This document shows, in pieces, positions 58,587 to 64,000 of a stretch of 64,000 nt of DNA. The stretch covers positions 428,401 through 492,400 of the forward strand of contig NZ_OCVX01000004.1 in the NCBI RefSeq assembly GCF_900232995.1, in the 5' to 3' direction. This DNA comes from Mycobacterium simulans (lineage in GTDB: Bacteria; Actinomycetota; Actinomycetes; Mycobacteriales; Mycobacteriaceae). Position 1 is the stretch's first letter, and every line of letters starts with the position of its first letter. The notes beneath the pieces are model-generated. The model had not been told where the DNA came from. It worked only from the letters and a program-made list of their open reading frames with translations, and ran no database searches. A program made the position numbers and the translations under genes.

Positions 58587-59581
58587 GCGGTCGTCTCCGC
58601 CGTAGCCGGGCGGGCGGCCTCGGGCAGCACGACCTCGCCCACCCGCTTGAGGTAGGGCCACGCCACTTCGGGCGCCAACCCACCACATAACGGCGACAGG
58701 TTGAGTACCTTACCGGCACGAAGTCGCGAAACCGCTTCCGGGACAGAGTAAATCACGTGCGACGCCGCCTCCTCGCGCAGCTCGGCGACGGTGGCCACGT
58801 GCGAGAAACCCGCCGATACCTCGTTGCCGGGGTTCCACGCGGCGTAAGTTCGCGCGTCGTGCAGCAGATGCTCGCCAAGCTCCGACCAGGCCTGGTCCAC
58901 GTCATCGGCGACGAAGCAAACCGAAGGGGTCTTGCGGTCGGGAAAGAATGTCCCGCCCGGCGAGTGCCCATGCTTGCGACAGGCGTCTTCGTAGGCCTCC
59001 CGCATGCCGGCGACATTGGCATTGGCCAACATGCCCAGCCCATACCGGCCGGCCCGCCGGGCCGCCGCCACACTGCCGCCGCCCCACATCATTCCCGGTC
59101 CGCCGGCGGTTTGCGGACGCGGCGTCACCTTGATACGGCGGCCGTCGTGCATGACCTCTTCGCCGGCGAGCAGTCGGCGCAGCAGTCCGAGCTTCTCGTC
59201 GGCGAGCCGGCCACGATCACCCAACTCCAAGCCGAAATGCTCATATTCCTCCGGTCGGTAGCCAAGCGCCATGATGTACGAAGTTCGCCCACCGCTGAGG
59301 ATGTCGAGGACCGCCATGTCCTCGGCCAGACGTACCGGGTCGTAGAACGGAAGAATCAGGATCAGGCTCAACGCCAGACGCTCGGTGCGCGCCGCAACCG
59401 CCGACGCCAGCATCAGCGGCGCCGGCAGATAACCATCCTCGGACCCATGGTGTTCACAAAACACCGCCGCGAGGGCGCCATGGTCCTCCGCCCATGCACA
59501 CATCTCGGGCACCGCGGCATACAAGGCCGCTGGATTGGCGCCCCATGCGGGTGCCCGCATGTCGAAGCGCAGGGTGAACAC
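58583..59581 (-). CDS. LLM-class F420/FMN-dependent oxidoreductase
   Basis: A luciferase-like TIM barrel of 332 residues. LALSLILILPFYDPVRLAEDMAVLD and SGGRTSYIMALGYRPEEYEHFG are hallmark segments. Starting from GTG 59581 places AGGAG five bases upstream; a longer frame to 59650 lacks a ribosome site. In mycobacteria most such enzymes use F420, but the cofactor cannot be told here. It is the first gene of the operon with the P450. Confidence 0.86.
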   Translation of the reverse strand: MFTLRFDMRAPAWGANPAALYAAVPEMCAWAEDHGALAAVFCEHHGSEDGYLPAPLMLASAVAARTERLALSLILILPFYDPVRLAEDMAVLDILSGGRTSYIMALGYRPEEYEHFGLELGDRGRLADEKLGLLRRLLAGEEVMHDGRRIKVTPRPQTAGGPGMMWGGGSVAAARRAGRYGLGMLANANVAGMREAYEDACRKHGHSPGGTFFPDRKTPSVCFVADDVDQAWSELGEHLLHDARTYAAWNPGNEVSAGFSHVATVAELREEAASHVIYSVPEAVSRLRAGKVLNLSPLCGGLAPEVAWPYLKRVGEVVLPEAARPATAETTA

Positions 59582-59733
59582 CGCGACTCCTAGATAACCA
59601 AATATTTGTGCCACGTACGCTACGTGCGGCGCGCAATCAAGGTCAACCACGCGACCCCAACAAAGTTTGAAACTAACATCTGGCCCGGATATTGTAACGT
59701 CTATCGCTCACCGACCAGGGAAAAGGGAAAAAA

Positions 59734-60579
59734 ATGACGACAGCTGCGGAGCTATTGGGCTACGAGGGCAAGCGGGTGCTGGTGGTCGGGGGCGCGACCG
59801 GGATGGGTGCCGCCGCGGCGCAGATCGCCAAGTCTCTCGACGCGCACGTCACCGTTATGGACTACGCGCCGGTCGACTATGACACCGACCGCGTGATCTC
59901 GCTGGACCTGAGCGATCAGGATTCGATCGACCGGGCAGTCGACGAACTCGACGGTCCGCTGGACTCGCTGTTTTCGGCCGCCGGCGTCGCCGACGGCCCG
60001 AAGTTGATGCGGGTCAACTTCATCGGACACCGCCATCTGATCGAACGATTGTTTGCGAACAACATGCTCAATCGAGGCTCGGCAATTTGTTTCATCTCTT
60101 CGGTTGCCGGGATGGGTTGGGAAAACGACCTGGAACTGGTTCAGGACTTTCTGGCCACCCCCGACTACAAAGCCGCTCACAACTGGTGCCAGGAGCGTGA
60201 AGCCCAGGGGATCATCCACTACGGATTCAGCAAGAAGGCGATCAATGGCTATGTCGCCTGGCAGGGCTACCACTTCCTGAAGAAGGGCGTGCGGATCAAC
60301 GCGGTCTGCCCCGGTCCCACCGACACTCCCCTGGCTCGTGCGAACGCCGATCTGTGGCTGACGTTCGCCCAGGATTATCGCGACGACACCGGGAGTTCGG
60401 TGCTGACACCTGAGGAGATCGCCAAGGCGATGATCATGCTCAACAGCGCCGCCGCGGGAGCCGTCAACGGGATCACGTTGAATGTCGACAACGGGCACGC
60501 GATGGCGTCGATCACCGGATCGTTTGCCCCGGGCAAGCCGATCATGGACCTCATCACCGGTCGGGTCCAATGGGCTTAA
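59734..60579 (+). CDS. short-chain dehydrogenase, hydroxysteroid dehydrogenase-like
   Basis: The 281-residue SDR has VLVVGGATGMGAAAAQ (cofactor loop, GGATGMG), a DLSDQDSID adenine contact, ICFISSVAG (catalytic Ser) and HYGFSKKA (YxxxK). A long insertion between Ser and Tyr is typical of the 3-alpha-hydroxysteroid dehydrogenase subgroup. It is divergent from the LLM-P450 operon across 152 bases, with AAAAGGGAAAAAA before the ATG. Palindrome copy 7 follows its stop by 43 bases. Confidence 0.87.
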   Translation: MTTAAELLGYEGKRVLVVGGATGMGAAAAQIAKSLDAHVTVMDYAPVDYDTDRVISLDLSDQDSIDRAVDELDGPLDSLFSAAGVADGPKLMRVNFIGHRHLIERLFANNMLNRGSAICFISSVAGMGWENDLELVQDFLATPDYKAAHNWCQEREAQGIIHYGFSKKAINGYVAWQGYHFLKKGVRINAVCPGPTDTPLARANADLWLTFAQDYRDDTGSSVLTPEEIAKAMIMLNSAAAGAVNGITLNVDNGHAMASITGSFAPGKPIMDLITGRVQWA

Positions 60580-60622
60580 GCGCCAATGAAATCTGAGCGC
60601 AACCGCGAAGGCGTTCGCCCGC

Positions 60623-60680
60623 CGAGCAGACGCAAAATCGCCCTAAAGCGGGGCGTTTTGGGCGATTTTGCGTCTGCTCG
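60623..60680. repeat. intergenic palindrome, copy 7
   Basis: CGAGCAGACGCAAAATCGCC and its reverse complement (ending TTTTGCGTCTGCTCG) flank a short centre. It lies between the SDR gene and the aminotransferase gene, both on the plus strand. Confidence 0.96.
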
Positions 60681-60710
60681 CGCCATGAGACCTCAGCTAA
60701 TCTCGCACGG

Positions 60711-61910
60711 GTGACGCCTAATCCACTCGAAGAGCTGACCCTCGATCAACTGCGCCGCCGCACCAGCATGAAGTGGCGTGCGCAACCAGCCGACGTGTTG
60801 CCGTTATGGGTCGCGGAAATGGACGTGAGACTTGCGCCGACGGTGGCGGAGTCCATCCACCAGGCTGTCGACGACGGCGACACCGGATATCCCTACGGCA
60901 GAGCGTATGCCAAAGCAGTCAGCGAATTCGCTTCGCAGCGTTGGCAATGGCACGATCTGGATGTCGGTCGCACCGCCATCGTCCCCGACGTCATGTTGGG
61001 CATCGTTGAGATGCTGCGGCTGATCACCGATCGCGGCGATGCGGTGATCGTCAACTCGCCGGTGTACGCGCCGTTTTACGCGTTCGTATCGCACGACGGC
61101 CGGCGCGTGGTCGAAGCCCCGCTGGGCGCCAACGGCCGGATCGACCTGGACGCTTTGGAGGAAGCGTTCGCGCTTGCCGGCAAGTCAGGCGCCCGGGTGG
61201 CGTATCTGCTGTGCAATCCCCACAATCCGACGGGCGCGGTGCACACCGCCGACGAATTGCGCGGGGTTGCTGACCGTGCGCGCCGATTCGGTGTCCGGGT
61301 GGTGTCCGACGAGATCCATGCCCCGCTCGTGCTATCCGGGTCACGATTCACCCCCTACCTGAGCGTGCCTGGCGCAGAGAATGCGTTGGCCCTGACGTCG
61401 GCCACCAAGGCATGGAACCTCGGGGGACTCAAGGCGGCGCTGGCGATGGCCGGTCCCGAGGCGGCGGCTGACCTACGCCGGATGCCCGAGGAGGTCGGCC
61501 ATGGTCCAAGCCACCTGGGCATCATCGCGCACACCGAAGCGTTCAAGACCGGCGGCGAGTGGCTCGACGCGTTGCTCGACGGCCTGGACGCAAACCGAGC
61601 GTTGCTGGGCGATCTGGTCGCCGAACACCTTCCCGGGGTGCGACTCCTGCGGCCGCAGGGCACCTATCTTGCGTGGCTGGATTGCCGTGAACTCGGCTTC
61701 ACCGAGGAGCCGACCGAAGGTCTGGCGGTGGTATCGGACGTGTCCGGGCCCGCTCGCTGGTTCCTTAAGAACGCCCGGGTCGCGCTCAGCTCCGGCCACG
61801 TCTTCGGAACTGGCGGCGCCGGACACGTGCGGATGAACTTCGCGACCTCGAGGGCCATTCTGACCGAGGCCGTGTGGCGCATGGGTAGAGCATTAACCGT
61901 CCACCATTGA
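60711..61910 (+). CDS. PLP-dependent aminotransferase, PatB/MalY-type C-S lyase
   Basis: The 399-residue protein is a fold-type I PLP enzyme similar to Rv2294. [19 protein letters not shown] near the start and GYPYG are typical of PatB/MalY cystathionine beta-lyases; [11 protein letters not shown] and the PLP lysine in [12 protein letters not shown] are clear. It probably releases homocysteine or sulfide from cystathionine or cysteine conjugates. GTG start 30 bases after palindrome copy 7. Confidence 0.9.
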   Translation: MTPNPLEELTLDQLRRRTSMKWRAQPADVLPLWVAEMDVRLAPTVAESIHQAVDDGDTGYPYGRAYAKAVSEFASQRWQWHDLDVGRTAIVPDVMLGIVEMLRLITDRGDAVIVNSPVYAPFYAFVSHDGRRVVEAPLGANGRIDLDALEEAFALAGKSGARVAYLLCNPHNPTGAVHTADELRGVADRARRFGVRVVSDEIHAPLVLSGSRFTPYLSVPGAENALALTSATKAWNLGGLKAALAMAGPEAAADLRRMPEEVGHGPSHLGIIAHTEAFKTGGEWLDALLDGLDANRALLGDLVAEHLPGVRLLRPQGTYLAWLDCRELGFTEEPTEGLAVVSDVSGPARWFLKNARVALSSGHVFGTGGAGHVRMNFATSRAILTEAVWRMGRALTVHH

Positions 61911-61981
61911 CATGTCATTACCGACATGCCACTATCTTCCTGTCAAAGACGGAACATCGGTTGCAGAGCCAGGAGCTTCAA

Positions 61982-62794
61982 ATGACCCAGACCGCGCAGC
62001 GTCGCAGCCCCGGAACCGTGATCGACGGGTTTCTCAAGTCGCCGTTCGCCGGAATCGCGCCGTGGATGCTGCTGTCAATCCTGTCCGGACCGGGGCGTTT
62101 CGAGGTGGCGGTGACCGCCGCGCTAGGCCTTTCGCTGCTCGTGATGCTCGTTGGCCTTGGGCGCGGGATCAAGGTTCACTTGCTGGAGGTCTTCGGTGTC
62201 GTGTTCTTCGCGACGGTGGCGCTTGTTGGCCTGATCGCCACCGACAACGTGATCCGGTTTCTGGAACTGTGGGCCGGCGAGCTGACCAATATTTCGCTGG
62301 CCGCGTTCGCCTGGCTCACACTGCTGATCCGCAAACCGTTCACCATGGCCTACGCCAAAGACACCACGCCGCAGGAGTATTGGACGAGTCCCCTGTTCAG
62401 GCGGATCAACGATGTCATCACCGTCGCCTGGGCAAGCGCTTTCACGTTCGCGGCGGTCGCCGGCTTCATCGGCGACTTCGTGTCGCACGACGCCGGCAAC
62501 TTCTGGACGGGTTGGATCCTGCAGTTGGCGGCCCTCTTCTGCGCGGTCTCGTTCACCGAGTTCTACCCCGACTACGCCACCGCTAAGTTCGACCTAGCCA
62601 ATGGTGAGCCGGCGCAAGTGCCCTCGATCGTGCGGATTGTCGACTGGCTGCCCACCTTCGTTATCGTCACCGGGATCGTGGGTATGGTCACCGACTCCAT
62701 CGACTCGGGCCTGGGTGTCGCACTGATCGTGATCGGCAGCGTCGCCGCGGGCGTCCTGGCCAAGCTCTCCCCCGCGCCCACGCCGTCGGCCTAG
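61982..62794 (+). CDS. polytopic membrane protein, hypothetical
   Basis: From ATG 61982, eight bases after AGGAG, the 270-residue protein has about seven hydrophobic segments (FEVAVTAALGLSLLVMLVGL, VFGVVFFATVALVGLIATD, FVIVTGIVGMVTDSIDSG and others). No motif links it to a transporter family I can name. Its TAG stop shares CTAG with the convergent phosphatase gene. Confidence 0.78.
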   Translation: MTQTAQRRSPGTVIDGFLKSPFAGIAPWMLLSILSGPGRFEVAVTAALGLSLLVMLVGLGRGIKVHLLEVFGVVFFATVALVGLIATDNVIRFLELWAGELTNISLAAFAWLTLLIRKPFTMAYAKDTTPQEYWTSPLFRRINDVITVAWASAFTFAAVAGFIGDFVSHDAGNFWTGWILQLAALFCAVSFTEFYPDYATAKFDLANGEPAQVPSIVRIVDWLPTFVIVTGIVGMVTDSIDSGLGVALIVIGSVAAGVLAKLSPAPTPSA

Positions 62795-63531
62795 CTCTCT
62801 CGATCAGAGGTGACGGCGAGTACGGCCTCGGCGAACTCGGGCCGGCAGACCACCAGGTCCGGCAGCTTGGGGTCGGGCTGGTTGTAGGCCAACGCAGAGC
62901 CGTCGATTCGCGAGGCATGCAAACCCGCAGCTCGGGCGACCGCGACCGGCGCGGCCGAGTCCCATTCGAACTGGCCTCCGGCGTGCACGTACACGTCGGA
63001 CAAGCCCTGGACGATCGATGCGACCTTGGCTCCGGCGGAACCCATCTCCACCAGTGTTCCGTCTAGCGCGTCGCGGACGGCCAGCGCGATAGTGGGGGGA
63101 CGGGTGCGTGACACCACGATGCGCGGCTTGTCGGCCGCGACGGGAGGGGGCGCTACGTGCGGCGTCGCCAGGGTGATTCCCTGAGCGGGCAACGCCACGG
63201 CGCCGGCGATGAGCTCTCCGGACTGCCAGAGTGCGACGTGCACCGCCCAGTCGTCGCGGCCGAGCTCGGAGAACTCGCGGGTGCCGTCGAGCGGGTCGAC
63301 GATCCATACCCGCTCGGAGCGCAGTCGGGCCGGGTCGTCGGCGCCCTCCTCGGACAGCACCGCGTCACCGGGTCGCTCGCTGGCCAGCGCTTCCATCAGA
63401 AAGTCATGAGACCGCTTGTCCCCCGCTGCTTTCCGCTCGCGCGCGTCGGCATCGGCGAATTCTTCGCGGACGCCAACCAGCATCCGGCCCGCCTCAGTGG
63501 CCAACCTTGCGGCCAGTGCGTGGTCATTCAC
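62791..63531 (-). CDS. CysQ-like 3'(2'),5'-bisphosphate nucleotidase / inositol monophosphatase family
   Basis: The 246-residue protein has the lithium-sensitive phosphatase signatures: metal-binding VLSEEGADD, VWIVDPLDGTREFSELGRD and GGQFEWDSAAPVAVARAAG. It resembles mycobacterial CysQ (Rv2131c), which hydrolyses PAP and fructose-1,6-bisphosphate. Because that gene has its own locus in M. tuberculosis, this may be a second paralogue. A CysQ would recycle the PAP produced by sulfotransferases such as Stf3, though it is 27 kb away. Confidence 0.83.
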   Translation of the reverse strand: MNDHALAARLATEAGRMLVGVREEFADADARERKAAGDKRSHDFLMEALASERPGDAVLSEEGADDPARLRSERVWIVDPLDGTREFSELGRDDWAVHVALWQSGELIAGAVALPAQGITLATPHVAPPPVAADKPRIVVSRTRPPTIALAVRDALDGTLVEMGSAGAKVASIVQGLSDVYVHAGGQFEWDSAAPVAVARAAGLHASRIDGSALAYNQPDPKLPDLVVCRPEFAEAVLAVTSDRES

Positions 63532-63639
63532 ATGAATTCCCTGACGCCTCGTGCGTCACCCGAGTAAGTGGAGGGTCGGTGGTGACAAAGGTGGGCAATA
63601 ACGACACCCCGAATATCCTGTGACATCTGGGGTTTATGA

Positions 63640-63663
63640 GTCGCATGGTCGCATGGTCGCATA
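63640..63663. repeat. 8-bp tandem repeat, three copies
   Basis: GTCGCATG, GTCGCATG, GTCGCATA in succession within the gap between the phosphatase and the last methyltransferase gene. Confidence 0.9.
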
Positions 63664-63715
63664 GGCAAGCTCCACGTTAACCGAACTTACCGCACCGCAC
63701 GATAGATTCGGATCC

Positions 63716-64000
63716 GTGAGATCCAATGCCGACCGAGTCACCGACATCTACCAACGCCACGCGCATGCGTGGTCTCTGGACCGTGGCGACAACATGCTTG
63801 AAACGGCTTGGCTGGACCGGTTTCTGGCGCTGCTTCCGAATAACCCCACCGTCTTTGACCTAGGATGTGGAACCGGCGCACCGATAGCGATATACCTCGC
63901 CGAACACGGCTGCCGCATCACTGGGGTGGACGCATCGACCGCAATGATCACCATGAGCGCGCGGCGTCTACCTGAACACCAATGGCATGTCGCCGACATG
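63716..64000 (+). CDS. class I SAM-dependent methyltransferase, N-terminal part (runs off window)
   Basis: Ninety-five codons from the GTG at 63716 are open to the window end. They encode RVTDIYQRHAHAWSLDRGD and the SAM-binding PTVFDLGCGTGAPIAIYLAE with the acidic GVDASTAMI, the Methyltransf_25/11 pattern. The rest is outside the window, so the subfamily cannot be judged. Confidence 0.8.
   Translation, partial: MRSNADRVTDIYQRHAHAWSLDRGDNMLETAWLDRFLALLPNNPTVFDLGCGTGAPIAIYLAEHGCRITGVDASTAMITMSARRLPEHQWHVADM

Overview
The window is chromosomal DNA of a slow-growing Mycobacterium related to, but distinct from, the M. tuberculosis complex. The evidence is high GC throughout, many GTG/TTG starts, a PE_PGRS gene, and close homologues of M. 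tuberculosis genes from the Rv2239c-Rv2296 neighbourhood, largely in the known order but with extra genes. I would guess the M. marinum/ulcerans/kansasii group; the species cannot be fixed from sequence alone. Rv comparisons come from memory of H37Rv and were not searched.

Region 1 (1-11.7 kb) is the central lipid block. It holds a DUF3052 gene start, a lipoprotein, the pyruvate dehydrogenase E1 gene aceE, the regulator mabR, then the FAS-II operon fabD-acpM-kasA-kasB-accD6 for mycolic acid chain elongation. A perfect match to the MabR inverted-repeat operator lies in front of fabD. Region 2 (11.7-19.2 kb) is a glycerolipid locus: glpD1 with a TetR regulator, divergent from an alkyl-DHAP-synthase-like flavoprotein and a diacylglycerol-kinase-like gene. 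A repeat-rich scar follows: a duplicated dagK tail, a PGRS relic, a PE_PGRS gene broken by an almost pure-G stretch (probably an assembly artefact), a nonsense-mutated secreted-protein gene and minisatellites.

Region 3 (19.2-30 kb) carries DUF3145, a serine hydrolase, a methyltransferase, mscR plus a metallo-hydrolase (mycothiol/nitrosothiol detoxification), a SHOCT membrane protein overlapping an Lnt-like protein whose catalytic Cys appears to be Ser, an SDR, and an Hsp70-like ATPase with a proline-rich exported tail. Region 4 (30-43.7 kb) has cyp124, a monoamine-oxidase-like flavoprotein, lppN, the sulfomenaquinone pair cyp128-stf3, a K+ channel, a HAD enzyme, a Tat-exported amidase, a MazF toxin with a possibly damaged antitoxin, a TAP-like lipoprotein hydrolase, a LuxR relic and a VapBC pair.

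Region 5 (43.8-64 kb) has an FAD-linked oxidase, an XRE relic, a DsbA-like enzyme, a chagasin-like lipoprotein, a DUF5685 protein with a 19-cysteine tail, a Na+/H+ antiporter, a P450-TetR pair, an MPT63-like pseudogene, sseB, a secreted nucleosidase-like protein, an Asp-nucleophile hydrolase, a P450-LLM-SDR catabolic cluster, a MalY/PatB-like aminotransferase, a membrane protein, a CysQ-like phosphatase and a methyltransferase cut by the window end.

The most striking genome-scale signal is a family of at least seven long intergenic palindromes (arms GAGCAGACGCAGAATCGCAC or variants), almost all sitting directly at gene 3' ends. Nonsense codons in two exported-protein genes, relic regulators and a lost stop codon point to some gene decay.
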